Shown here piece after piece: positions 1 to 8,260 of a stretch of 42,099 nucleotides of DNA. A program made the translations under genes and the position numbers. The notes under the pieces were generated by a model that did no database searches, had not been told where the DNA came from, and worked only from the letters and a program-made list of their open reading frames with translations. How positions within the stretch are numbered: the stretch's first letter is position 1; every line of letters starts with the position of its first letter. This stretch comes from Acetobacteraceae bacterium (GTDB lineage: Bacteria > Pseudomonadota > Alphaproteobacteria > Acetobacterales > Acetobacteraceae): the NCBI GenBank assembly GCA_031291725.1, contig JARLIM010000009.1, positions 1-42,099 on the forward strand. Direction: 5' to 3'.

Positions 1-133
1 AACCGAAGGCACAGGCCGCAGGAACAATCCATTCCCGTTCGCCCAAATCCGACCCCAGCCTCGATATTTGGAGGGGACAAAGAAGGGGACGATTGCGATT
101 ATCGCTCGGAAACCCGCAGAAAAGGCAGGGAAA

Positions 134-223
134 TGGCGGAGGATGTGGGATTCGAACCCACGGTACGCTTTCACGTACACACGCTTTCCAAGCGTGCGCC
201 TTAAGCCGCTCGGCCAACCCTCC
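134..223 (-). tRNA. tRNA-Ser (anticodon GGA)
   Basis: The minus strand folds as a class II tRNA. The 7-bp acceptor stem pairs GGAGGGT with ATCCTCC, with one G-T wobble, followed by discriminator G and an encoded CCA. The anticodon loop reads CTTGGAAAG, so the anticodon is GGA and the tRNA reads UCC/UCU serine codons. A long variable arm, expected for tRNA-Ser, and a TTCGAATC T-loop are present. The 90-nt length including CCA is normal for tRNA-Ser. It lies downstream of rne on the same strand. The 133 bp to its left in the window hold no gene I can support. Confidence 0.96.
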
Positions 224-330
224 GGCGCGCGGTGCCGGAACATAGCAGCGACGGTCGGTTAATCAAGCCGGGACATGTGCATTTCACACTGCCCCGGCCT
301 GCGATCACGTCGTGCGAACCGGATTTCCGG

Positions 331-3261
331 TTAACGACGCCACCAACCGCGCTTCGGCGGCGGCGGCGGTTCGGCCGGTTCGGCCGGTTCGGCAGCGTTT
401 TCCACCTCAGCAGCCGATTCGGCGACATTTTCAGGTGCAATGTCCAGCACCACGTCCGGTGCTGCGACGATTTCAACCGGAGCAGGCGTCGCCTCCACCA
501 CATCAGGCACCTCAGGCACCTCAGGCACCACCGGAGCCACCGACTCGGCGGCCACGTCAACAACCGGAGCCGCGAGCTCGAATTCCGTCTGCACGGCGGC
601 AGCCGCCACCGGCTCGGATACAACCTCTTCCGGCGGATGCGTCAGAATCGGCACCTGACGCACAACCGGCGCGGCAGCGGCCTCTTCGGCGCGGTCGAGG
701 ATGTCGAAAATGTCGAAGCCGACATTGAACGGATCGGCAGGCGTCGGACCGGTATAAGCGATAGTCGCAGGGGCAGGTGCTTCCGCCTCAGCTTCGCTGC
801 CAGCCTCACCCGTCGACTCGCCCGGCTCGCCACGACGCCGACGACGGCCACCGCGACGGCCGCGGCGACGGCCGCGTTCGCCATTGTCACCCGCCTCATC
901 GCCCTCAGCCTCGGGGGCGTCAGACGGCACAGCCCCACCCGTTGCCTCGGCAACAACCGGAACCGCTTCGACGGCTTCGGCGTCAGCAGATTCGGTGGCA
1001 TCGGTGGCTTCGGCACCGCCTTCGCCCTCAGACGAACCATCCTCGCCTTCCTCACCGTTCTGCTCGCCCGCGGTCGCACCCTCACGGCGACCGCCACGAC
1101 GACGACGACGACGACGGCGGCGCTGTTCGTTCTCTTCCGCGGTGGCGGCAGCGGCGGCACGAGAGGCTTCGGTGCTGGCCTCGGGGGCCGCCTCTTCCTC
1201 GGCGTCGATCACCGCGTCCTCTTCGACCTCATCCTCCTCCTCGATCAACAAAGGCACGGCGGAGGTAACCGGGTTGGCCAGCAGCAGGCGCTCGGCATCC
1301 GGCACCTGGGCGCGCAGACGTTCGATGCGGGTGGCAGGTGCCAGCAGCGTCTCGTCGCCGGCGAAATTGACGCGCATGGCATAGCGCGCCTCGATCTCGG
1401 CCAGACGGTCGCGCTTGTTGTTGAGGATATACATCACCACGGCAGGCGCCGCGTAGACCAGGATGGCGGCGGCGCGCAGCTTGGAGCCTTCCTCCTCGAC
1501 CGCCCGCAGCACATGGATCGACGCGCTTTCCACGCTGCGCACATGGCCGAGGCCGTTGCAGTGCGGACAGGTGACGAAGCTGGTTTCGGCAAGCGACGGA
1601 CGCAGGCGCTGGCGGCTCATCTCCATCAGGCCGAAATGGCTGATCGCGCCGAGCTGAATGCGGGCGCGGTCGTTCTTCAGCGCGTCCTTCATCCGGCGTT
1701 CCACCGTCAGGTTGGCCTTGCGGGCCTCCATGTCGATGAAGTCGATGACGATCAGACCGGCGAGATCGCGCAGACGCAGCTGACGGGCGATTTCGTCGGC
1801 GGCTTCCAGATTGGTCTTCAGCGCCGTCTCTTCGATGCCACGCTCACGGGTGGAGCGGCCGGAATTGACGTCGATGGCGACCAGCGCCTCGGTCTGGTTG
1901 ATGACGATGTAGCCGCCCGAGCGCAGCTGCACGGTGGGCGACATCATCGCGTCGAGCTGAAGGTCAACCTGATGCTTGGCAAAGAGCGGGGTGGCGATGC
2001 CCTGCGGACGCCAGAACTGCACCTTGTTGGCGTGGGCGGGCATCAGCATGCGCATGAAGTCGCGCGCCTGCTTCCAGCCTTCCTCGCCATCCACGATCAC
2101 CTCGTCCACATCGCGCGAATAGACGTCGCGGATGGCGCGTTTGATCAGGCTGGCTTCCTCATAGATCAGCGCCGGGGCCATCGAGCGCATGGTCAGCTCG
2201 CGGATATCGTCCCACAGACGCATCAGATATTCGCAGTCGCGCTTGATCTCCGGCTTCGGACGGTTGGCGCCGGCCGTGCGCACGATCAGGCCCATGCCCT
2301 TGGGCACCTCCAACTCGGAGGTGATTTCCTTCAGGCGCTTGCGGTCGGCCGCCGAGGTGATCTTGCGCGAAATGCCGCCACCGCGCGGGGAGTTCGGCAT
2401 CAGCACGCAGAAACGCCCGGCGAGCGAGATATAGGTGGTCAGCGCCGCGCCCTTGTTGCCGCGCTCTTCCTTGACGACCTGGATCAGCAGAATCTGACGG
2501 CGGCGGATGACTTCCTGGATGCGGTAGGAGCGCAGCATGCGCGAGGAACGACGGCGGCTGGCCTCCTCGGCACCGTTGCCTTCGAACTGATCGCCGGTGC
2601 CGCCCAGCGATTCCGGCGGGGCTTCATCGGATTCGGTCACTTCGATGGCGCTGCGGCCATCCTGGTCGCCGTCTGACGGGACATCGCTGTCGGCGGCTTG
2701 GGCGTCTTCGGGAGGGCTCAGCGACTCAGCCAGGGCTGCGGCCTGGTTTTCAACCGGAGCGTCGCTCGTGGCGACCGGATCGCCATAGACGATCTCGGCC
2801 TCGACGGAGGCGGCGATGGCGGCGGGGGGCGCGTCATTAGCCGGTTCGTCGGGGGTTTCTGCCTCGACGGGCGCAGGCGCGTGCTTGTGGCCACGCGGCG
2901 CACGACCGCCGCTGGCAGCTTGACGTTCCAGCTCTTCCTGCAGCCGGTCTTCGGCCTCTTCTTCCTCGCGCGCCTCTTCGGCGGCGATTTCGAGCAGGCG
3001 CTGCCGGTCGGCCACCGGGATCTGGTAATAATCGGGATGGATTTCACCGAAGGCGAGGAAGCCATGGCGTCCACCGCCATATTCGACAAAGGCCGCCTGC
3101 AGCGAAGGCTCCACCCGCACCACCTTGGCGAGATAGATATTGCCCTTGAGCTGCTTTTTGGTGGAGGTCTCTACATCGAAATCTTCAAGGCGATTTCCGT
3201 CCAGCACCACAACGCGGGTTTCTTCCGCGTGTGTTGCATCGATCAGCATACGTTTGGTCAT
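331..3261 (-). CDS. rne: Ribonuclease E
   Basis: Single-strand endoribonuclease that starts mRNA decay and processes rRNA and tRNA; core of the degradosome. Of 976 residues, the start MTKRMLIDATHAEETRV is typical. The S1 RNA-binding domain begins near residue 38 and is interrupted by an acidic, Ala/Pro/Glu-rich insert of about 145 residues (about 92-238), as in other alphaproteobacterial RNase E proteins. The DNase I-like catalytic part carries Asp464 (AIDVNSG) and Asp507 (VIDFID), and the zinc-link CPHCNG has Cys565 and Cys568. After about residue 670 comes a disordered scaffold with acidic runs, an arginine tract at about 714-726 and a second Arg-rich block. The C-terminus ends KRGWWRR; in Caulobacter a GWWRR-type end is the known contact for polynucleotide phosphorylase. 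RNase E genes are often autoregulated through long leaders, and the 748 bp upstream here is gene-free. Confidence 0.97.
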   Translation of the reverse strand: MTKRMLIDATHAEETRVVVLDGNRLEDFDVETSTKKQLKGNIYLAKVVRVEPSLQAAFVEYGGGRHGFLAFGEIHPDYYQIPVADRQRLLEIAAEEAREEEEAEDRLQEELERQAASGGRAPRGHKHAPAPVEAETPDEPANDAPPAAIAASVEAEIVYGDPVATSDAPVENQAAALAESLSPPEDAQAADSDVPSDGDQDGRSAIEVTESDEAPPESLGGTGDQFEGNGAEEASRRRSSRMLRSYRIQEVIRRRQILLIQVVKEERGNKGAALTTYISLAGRFCVLMPNSPRGGGISRKITSAADRKRLKEITSELEVPKGMGLIVRTAGANRPKPEIKRDCEYLMRLWDDIRELTMRSMAPALIYEEASLIKRAIRDVYSRDVDEVIVDGEEGWKQARDFMRMLMPAHANKVQFWRPQGIATPLFAKHQVDLQLDAMMSPTVQLRSGGYIVINQTEALVAIDVNSGRSTRERGIEETALKTNLEAADEIARQLRLRDLAGLIVIDFIDMEARKANLTVERRMKDALKNDRARIQLGAISHFGLMEMSRQRLRPSLAETSFVTCPHCNGLGHVRSVESASIHVLRAVEEEGSKLRAAAILVYAAPAVVMYILNNKRDRLAEIEARYAMRVNFAGDETLLAPATRIERLRAQVPDAERLLLANPVTSAVPLLIEEEDEVEEDAVIDAEEEAAPEASTEASRAAAAATAEENEQRRRRRRRRRGGRREGATAGEQNGEEGEDGSSEGEGGAEATDATESADAEAVEAVPVVAEATGGAVPSDAPEAEGDEAGDNGERGRRRGRRGGRRRRRGEPGESTGEAGSEAEAEAPAPATIAYTGPTPADPFNVGFDIFDILDRAEEAAAAPVVRQVPILTHPPEEVVSEPVAAAAVQTEFELAAPVVDVAAESVAPVVPEVPEVPDVVEATPAPVEIVAAPDVVLDIAPENVAESAAEVENAAEPAEPAEPPPPPKRGWWRR
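368..393. repeat. 9-bp tandem repeat in the rne 3' coding end
   Basis: The unit GGTTCGGCC occurs almost three times in tandem and encodes repeated Ala-Glu-Pro in the disordered C-terminal tail of RNase E. A second 9-bp repeat (unit CCTCAGGCA, about 501-527) encodes repeated Val-Pro-Glu. Both keep frame, so copy-number changes would lengthen or shorten the tail without breaking the gene. Confidence 0.7.
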
Positions 3262-3877
3262 TGAAACTGGAACTCCGAAGCTCCGGTCTCGCGCCTTCGC
3301 GTGTGCGAAGTTCGGCGCGCATGAGGGTGCCGAGAGGGCGAGATGGAGACAGGCTGTGGAACGCGGGAGGGGCGTGCCGCCGGATCAGGGGGAAAGACGC
3401 CATGCGCAGCCCGGCGGAGAGTCCGCTCGGAATTCCAGTGCAGAAATCGAATCTGGAATACAACTGCGCCACGGCGGGCAAGATATCCTGTCCAGGTCGG
3501 GCGGCTGCGCGACCATGCTGGCGCGCCACCCCGGTTAAAATTCTGCGGACCGAACATGGTCCCCGAACCAGCCACCGTATGAAACCTCGGCCCGAACTGA
3601 CGGGCCATCTGGTCTCTTATCCTCGGCGGCACCATCGCGCAGGCGCGTGGTCCGGTCGGCAAAGAACACCGTGGCGCAACCGCGCCGACGTTTTTCAGGC
3701 TATGGTGAACACCGCGCGTCAAAGCGACAGCACAGCAAACCACATCCCGGCCCAATGCCAAGGCCCGCGCAGTATCAAGCAAAGCGCCCGCGCAGGCAAG
3801 TGATCCTGTTGGGGGTGCGTTTAAGTGAAATCCCTCAGCATGCGTCGGGGGCAAATTGTATGAGTATTGCATCGTGG

Positions 3878-3911
3878 GGGGGGGCAGACATCTGCCGCAC
3901 GCTGCCCCCCC
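3878..3911. repeat. G-tract/C-tract inverted repeat (hairpin)
   Basis: A run of nine G followed by CAG (3876-3887) is matched by CTG followed by seven C (3902-3911). This gives a perfect 10-bp stem closing a 14-base loop. Neither side is followed by a T tract, so it is not a standard intrinsic terminator. It lies between the divergent rne and antitoxin genes. Long G runs are rare in this window, so the element stands out. Confidence 0.7.
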
Positions 3912-3941
3912 GGCGTCCCAGAACCGCGTTGCTGAATGATC

Positions 3942-3971
3942 TTGCCTGGTGTTGCTCAAATGAGCTACGTT
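3942..3971 (+). promoter_or_regulatory. Candidate promoter and operator of the toxin-antitoxin operon
   Basis: TTGCCT at 3942-3947 and TACGTT at 3966-3971 are spaced 18 bp apart, about 40 bp upstream of the antitoxin ATG. Between them is the inverted repeat GCTCA-AA-TGAGC (3954-3965). DinJ/RelB-type antitoxins usually repress their own promoter by binding palindromes that overlap it, and this arrangement fits. Both promoter hexamers are weak matches, so the call is tentative. Confidence 0.35.
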
Positions 3972-4009
3972 TACGCACATCATCCCATCTCATTGAAGCG
4001 ACCAAAACC

Positions 4010-4312
4010 ATGACTGGATTTGTCCGTGCGCGGATCGAAGACACTCTCAAGGCCGATGCCACTGCCGTTCTTGACGGCATCGGACTGACCGTTTCCGATG
4101 CCATTCGGATGCTGCTCACGCGCATCGCCAAGGAGAAGGCATTGCCGATTGAACTCGTGATCCCCAACGCCCAAACCATCGCGGCGATGGAGGAGGGACG
4201 GGCCATTCTGAAGAAGAAGACCAAGCGATTTAAGACCGCCGAGGAGATGTTTGGTGAACTCGAAGTCGGCCCCAAAAAAAAAAGAAAAAATAAAGCTGCC
4301 GCTGCTGCCTGA
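4010..4312 (+). CDS. DinJ/RelB-family antitoxin
   Basis: A 100-residue protein. Residues 1-50 match the DinJ/RelB ribbon-helix-helix type: a short N-terminal strand (TGFVRARI), then DTLKADATAVLDGIGLTVSD and AIRMLLTRIAKEKALP, the classical DinJ pattern ending in a Pro-containing turn. The C-terminal half should wrap the toxin and block its active site. The tail is unusual: a lysine-rich stretch encoded by an A10 run, then five alanines. The ATG at 4010 is chosen because the conserved RHH start follows at once; upstream in-frame codons give no recognisable protein. It overlaps the toxin gene by 59 bp and is probably autorepressing. Family assignment is by sequence pattern. Confidence 0.85.
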   Translation: MTGFVRARIEDTLKADATAVLDGIGLTVSDAIRMLLTRIAKEKALPIELVIPNAQTIAAMEEGRAILKKKTKRFKTAEEMFGELEVGPKKKRKNKAAAAA

Positions 4313-4577
4313 CTATACCGGCGCTTTCAAGAAGGACTGGACCCGACTGGAGCGATCGGGTCGCTACGACATGGCGCGGCTCAAAGCCGTGATGCTGGAC
4401 CTCATCGCCGACGTCACCCCGCTGGATGCAGCCCGGCGCGATCATGTCCTACAGGGCAACTGGCAGGATTACCGCGAGTGCCATATCGGCGGCGATTTCC
4501 TGCTGATCTATCAGAAGACTGACACCACCATCGTGTTCGTCAGAACTGGTTCGCATGCGGATCTGTTTGAAAATTGA
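4254..4577 (+). CDS. YafQ-family mRNA interferase toxin
   Basis: A small RelE-superfamily toxin expected to cut mRNA on the ribosome unless bound by the antitoxin just upstream. The YafQ signature is clear: ...DHVLQGNW..YRECHIGGDFLLIYQ...FVRTGSHADLF. The histidines in DHVLQG, ECHIGGD and GSHADLF, the Asp in GGD and the Phe near the C-terminus correspond to the catalytic residues described for Escherichia coli YafQ. No ATG is available. GTG at 4254 is preferred because GAGGAG (4241-4246) lies 7 bases upstream; TTG at 4251 is the alternative. Initiation inside the antitoxin gene implies translational coupling. The N-terminus has about 15 residues more than E. coli YafQ, including a lysine run encoded by the same A tract that ends the antitoxin. 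Confidence 0.85.
   Translation: MNSKSAPKKKEKIKLPLLPDYTGAFKKDWTRLERSGRYDMARLKAVMLDLIADVTPLDAARRDHVLQGNWQDYRECHIGGDFLLIYQKTDTTIVFVRTGSHADLFEN
4274..4283 (+). other. A10 homopolymer in the antitoxin/toxin overlap (possible slippage site)
   Basis: Ten consecutive A, then G and six more A, lie inside the 59-bp overlap of the two genes. Losing one A, or gaining two, in DNA or RNA would place the antitoxin frame directly into the toxin frame and create a fused protein. Such a run is conspicuous in this GC-rich sequence. Polymerase slippage on A runs of this length is well known; use of this site is only inferred. Confidence 0.5.
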
Positions 4578-4734
4578 GATGCGGCGCGGAATGTCCGTGC
4601 ATATGCGGGACTGCACCGGCACCCTACGTAAAACCCCTACCCGCCCAAAACCCGCCATTTTCATGGGATAGCGTGCGAAACTGGATGTGATGTGTTAGAC
4701 TCGCACGTCGAATTCGTTCGCAAAGGCAAGTCGC

Positions 4735-5505
4735 GTGATTTCTCGCCGCCTGTTCCTCGGCTCCGGCGTTGCCGCAACCTTCGTGCTGCCCGCGCATGCG
4801 GTGCCGGTGGTGAAGCCCAATCTGCCATTGGTGATCCTCGATCCCGGTCATGGCGGCAAAGATCCGGGTGCGATCGGGGTTTCGGGCACCTATGAGAAGC
4901 ACATCGCCCTCGCCGCAGCACAGGAATTGCAGCGCCAGCTTACCGCCACCGGGCGCATGCGGGTGGAGCTGACGCGCATGCGCGACGTGTTCATCCCGCT
5001 GCCCAACCGCGTTGCCATCGCACAGAAGAAAGGGGCTTCGTTGTTCGTCTCGATGCATGCCGACGCCCTGCTCGACCGCTCGGTGCGTGGGGCGAGCGTC
5101 TATACGCTGGGTGAGCATGCCACGGACGCGCAAACCGCCTCGCTGGCCACCCGCGAGAACAATGCCGACCGGATCGGTGGCGGCAATGCGCATGCCACTT
5201 CACCGGAAGTCTCGCGCATCCTGGCCTCCCTGGTGCGTGAGGAGACGCGGGCAGGCTCGGTGCGGATGGCGCAGGAAGTGGTGGGGGCGCTGAAGCAGGA
5301 CACCCGATTGCTGCAGAACCCGCAGCGTCAGGCCGCTTTCGTGGTGCTCAAGGCCGCCGATATTCCGTCGATCCTGGTGGAGATGGGCTTCATGTCCAAC
5401 CGCGAGGACGAGGCAGCCCTGCGCCAGCCCGCCCATCGGGCGAAAGTGGCCGGAGCGATGAAGCGGGCGATTGAGGCTTATTTCGCCGCACTGCCCAACG
5501 CTTGA
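4735..5505 (+). CDS. N-acetylmuramoyl-L-alanine amidase (Amidase_3)
   Basis: Zinc hydrolase that cuts the amide between muramic acid and the stem peptide, used in septum splitting and wall turnover. Of 256 residues, the N-terminus has SRRLFLG and a hydrophobic stretch ending in AHA, matching a Tat-type export signal, so it acts in the periplasm. The AmiC-type catalytic domain covers about residues 31-250. Zinc ligands are His39 (DPGHGG), Glu54 and His108 (SMHAD); the catalytic Glu216 is in LVEMGF. The GTG start at 4735 is chosen for the signal peptide and the AAAGGCAAG upstream. There is no AMIN targeting domain, so this is a short form. The penicillin-binding protein gene follows after 59 bp, an arrangement seen in other alphaproteobacteria. 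Confidence 0.93.
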   Translation: MISRRLFLGSGVAATFVLPAHAVPVVKPNLPLVILDPGHGGKDPGAIGVSGTYEKHIALAAAQELQRQLTATGRMRVELTRMRDVFIPLPNRVAIAQKKGASLFVSMHADALLDRSVRGASVYTLGEHATDAQTASLATRENNADRIGGGNAHATSPEVSRILASLVREETRAGSVRMAQEVVGALKQDTRLLQNPQRQAAFVVLKAADIPSILVEMGFMSNREDEAALRQPAHRAKVAGAMKRAIEAYFAALPNA

Positions 5506-5564
5506 ACCGGCCCTGCATCTGCGGCGTATGCGCGCACGCCAGAATCATGCGATAGACCGCCGCC

Positions 5565-8225
5565 ATGTCGGAAAACACCCCGGACCGCTTCACCGCCGGT
5601 GAGCGCCTGCTCCCGCCCGAGCCCACCGAGCCCGGATCCGCGCCCCCACGGCGCGGTCCGGCCAAACCGCCGCGCCCACGGCGTCGCTTTGGATTTGGCG
5701 CGATCAGCCTGTTCACAGACATCGTCTCGCTGATCGCCGCCCTGGTGATGCTGGGCGTGGTGGTGGGTGGATTGGCGGGCTATTCCGCCTATCAACGCTT
5801 CTCCGCCGACCTGCCGGACGTGTCGGTGTTGCAGGCCTATCAACCGCGCGTGATGAGCCGCATCTACGCCGCCGATGGCAGCCTGCTGGCGGAATTGGCC
5901 ACCGAGCGCCGCATTTTCGTGCCGGTGGGCGACATTCCCGACATGGTCAAACAGGCCTTCATCTCGGCTGAGGACCAGAATTTCTACACCCATCACGGCG
6001 TCGATCCGGTGGCTATTCTGCGAGCCGCCGTGACGGATGTGTTCCTGGTCAGCCAGGGCCGTCGCCCGATTGGCGCCTCCACGATCACCCAGCAAGTCGC
6101 CAAGAACATGCTGCTGTCGAGCGAAACCACGATCAGCCGCAAGGCGCGTGAGGCATTGCTGGCGGTGCGCATCGAGCAGAGCATGAACAAGGAACATATC
6201 CTTGAACTGTATCTGAACGAAATCTATCTCGGCTTGCAGGCCTATGGCGTGGCCGCCGCCGCGCAAGCCTATTTCAACAAATCGCTCGACGAGTTGACCC
6301 TGCCGGAAGCCGCCTTCCTGGCCGCGTTGCCGAAAGCGCCGAACAACTACAATCCGTTCAAACACCCCGATGCCGCCCGCGCGCGCCGCGATTTCGTCAT
6401 CGACCGCATGCGCGACGATGGCGCGATCACCCAGGCGCAGGCCGATGCGGCCAAGGCCGATCCGGTGAAACCCGCCGCCTTCCGCAGGCCGGAAGTGATG
6501 ACCGGCGGTGAGTATTTCACCGAGGAAGTGCGCCGTTGGCTGGTTGAGACCTATGGCGCGGACCGCACCACGCAAGGCGGTCTGGTGGTGCGCACCACGC
6601 TTGACCCGCTGCTGCAACGCACGGCGGACAAGGCGGTGCGCAACGGTCTGCTTGCCTATGACCGCAGGCGTGGCGGTTGGCGCGGACCGGTGAAGCATCT
6701 CAACGCAGCACCCGGTTCCGGCTTCCGCACCCAATGGGCCACGGAACTCGCCCTCCAACCCCACCCGCCCGGCATGCCGCAGGAATGGCAGATGGGCGTG
6801 GTGATCGAGACGACGGACAGCGAGGCCACCATTGGCATTCTCAACCATGTGGCGGGAATGAACGCCTCGGTGCCGAGGGCATTGAAGCTGCCGCTGTCCG
6901 ATCTCGGCTGGGCACGCCCGGCCAAGGCGGGGCAGCTTGGGCCGAATCCGCGCAAGATCACCGATGTGGTCAGCGCGGGCGATGTGGTGATGGTCGAGGT
7001 GCTGCCCGCCACCGCCGCGCATGGCAAGATCGCCGCCAAAGCTGAGAAGCTGGCATTGCGACAGATTCCGGTGGTGGAATCCGCCCTGGTGTCGCTCGAA
7101 CCCGCCACGGGCCGCGTGCTGGCGTTGACGGGTGGGTGGAGCTTCGAGCAAAGCCAATTCGACCGCGCCACGCAGGCCGAACGGCAGCCGGGATCGAGCT
7201 TCAAGCCCTTCGTGTATCTGACGGCGCTGGAAGCCGGAATTTCGCCGAGCCAGAAATTCCTCGATGCGCCCTTCGTTGTCGATCAAGGCGCGCTGGGCAA
7301 ATGGCGGCCGGGAAATTTCGAGGGCGATTTCAACGGCCCGGTGCCGCTGCGTGTGGCGCTTGAGCAATCGATGAACCTCGTCACCGTGCGGGTGGCCGAT
7401 CATATCGGCATGGAGGCGGTGGCCAAGAACGCGATCGCCTTCCACATGGTGGACACCATGCCGCGCGTGCTGTCGGCCGCCTTGGGGGCCATCGACACCA
7501 CGGTGATGCGTGAAGCCGGTGCCTATGCCAGCCTTGCCACCGGGGGCCGCGAGGTGACGCCCACCTTCATCGACACCGTCCAGGACCGCGACGGTAAGGT
7601 GATCTGGCGTGCGGATGCGCGCAGTTGTCCCACTTGCGCCGATCCGACCCAGCCGCCGCATCTGGATGATGCCCGCCCGCAACTGGCCGATCCGCAGAGC
7701 GTCTATCAGCTGACATTGATGATGGAAGGCGTTGTCACGCGCGGCACGGGCGTGGCCGCTGGCGAAGGGTTGGGCCACGAAATCGCTGGCAAAACCGGCA
7801 CGGCGCAGGATTTTCAGGACGCCTGGTTCTCCGGCTTCACGCCTGATCTGGCGACCTCGGTTTGGACCGGCTACGACACGCCGACCACGCTGGGCAACAA
7901 CGAAACCGGTGCTGCCGCCTCTGCCCCGACATGGCATGAATTCATGGCCGTGGCCTTGAAGAACCGCCCGAAACTGACCTTCCCGATCCCTGACGGCCTT
8001 ACCCTCGCCAGTTGGGACGCGGGCAACGGCACCGTGACAGATGCCTTCAAGCCCGGTCAGGTGCCAGGTGGGTCTGAATCGGTCGCCGCTCTGCCGACCG
8101 GTGCCACCCCACTGCCCAACGCCGCCCCTGGCACGCTAGGCGCGCCGGCTTCACCGCCCACCGCTCCCACGCCACCCGCCCCTGCGGCCTCGGCAGTGGA
8201 CACCGGGCTGGGCGGGCTGTATTGA
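5565..8225 (+). CDS. mrcA: Class A penicillin-binding protein 1A
   Basis: Bifunctional peptidoglycan synthase (transglycosylase plus DD-transpeptidase) in the inner membrane. Of 886 residues, a Pro/Arg-rich cytoplasmic tail is followed by one membrane helix at about residues 48-72. The GT51 domain (about 95-275) has catalytic Glu136 in EDQNFYTHHG. An OB-like linker follows, then the transpeptidase domain (about 480-790) with all three motifs: Ser544-x-x-Lys547 (SSFK), Ser602-Met-Asn and Lys743-Thr-Gly. The last 60 or so residues are a Pro/Ala/Thr-rich low-complexity tail. Length and order match PBP1A. Two cysteines (SCPTCAD, about 685-691) could form a disulfide. It is read with the upstream amidase and ends 35 bp before prfB. 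Confidence 0.96.
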   Translation: MSENTPDRFTAGERLLPPEPTEPGSAPPRRGPAKPPRPRRRFGFGAISLFTDIVSLIAALVMLGVVVGGLAGYSAYQRFSADLPDVSVLQAYQPRVMSRIYAADGSLLAELATERRIFVPVGDIPDMVKQAFISAEDQNFYTHHGVDPVAILRAAVTDVFLVSQGRRPIGASTITQQVAKNMLLSSETTISRKAREALLAVRIEQSMNKEHILELYLNEIYLGLQAYGVAAAAQAYFNKSLDELTLPEAAFLAALPKAPNNYNPFKHPDAARARRDFVIDRMRDDGAITQAQADAAKADPVKPAAFRRPEVMTGGEYFTEEVRRWLVETYGADRTTQGGLVVRTTLDPLLQRTADKAVRNGLLAYDRRRGGWRGPVKHLNAAPGSGFRTQWATELALQPHPPGMPQEWQMGVVIETTDSEATIGILNHVAGMNASVPRALKLPLSDLGWARPAKAGQLGPNPRKITDVVSAGDVVMVEVLPATAAHGKIAAKAEKLALRQIPVVESALVSLEPATGRVLALTGGWSFEQSQFDRATQAERQPGSSFKPFVYLTALEAGISPSQKFLDAPFVVDQGALGKWRPGNFEGDFNGPVPLRVALEQSMNLVTVRVADHIGMEAVAKNAIAFHMVDTMPRVLSAALGAIDTTVMREAGAYASLATGGREVTPTFIDTVQDRDGKVIWRADARSCPTCADPTQPPHLDDARPQLADPQSVYQLTLMMEGVVTRGTGVAAGEGLGHEIAGKTGTAQDFQDAWFSGFTPDLATSVWTGYDTPTTLGNNETGAAASAPTWHEFMAVALKNRPKLTFPIPDGLTLASWDAGNGTVTDAFKPGQVPGGSESVAALPTGATPLPNAAPGTLGAPASPPTAPTPPAPAASAVDTGLGGLY

Positions 8226-8260
8226 GCGCGCCCCTCCCTTTTTCGGCTTTCCGGTGAGAT

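Larger units (their letters stand above)
3262..4009. other. 748-bp gene-free region between rne and the toxin-antitoxin pair
   Basis: No open frame here has recognisable protein character, a good ribosome binding site or a family match; the longer frames look like GC-rich read-through. The part next to rne probably contains its promoter and 5' leader, since RNase E genes commonly have long autoregulatory leaders. I could not place a convincing rne promoter. Near 3.72 kb the minus strand has TTGACG with only weak -10 candidates. The right end contains a strong G-tract hairpin and the likely promoter of the antitoxin gene. Confidence 0.55.

Noticed and set aside
1..133. Integration (attachment) site next to tRNA-Ser
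   Set aside because: tRNA-Ser genes often serve as attachment sites, but no integrase and no repeated tRNA 3' end is visible in the window.
232..2676. 814-codon open frame on the plus strand opposite rne
   Set aside because: It is the antisense shadow of a GC-rich gene. It is rich in Arg, His and Gly with no family pattern, while the minus strand encodes an unmistakable RNase E.
3878..3911. G/C hairpin as an intrinsic terminator
   Set aside because: No T run follows on either strand, and it lies between divergent genes where no terminator is needed.
3258..3983. 241-codon minus-strand frame in the rne upstream region
   Set aside because: No recognisable domain, odd composition and it would overlap the probable rne leader; treated as chance read-through.
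5478..7937. 819-codon minus-strand frame opposite the penicillin-binding protein gene
   Set aside because: Antisense shadow with His/Arg/Gly-rich content and no domain; the plus strand has complete GT51 and transpeptidase motifs.
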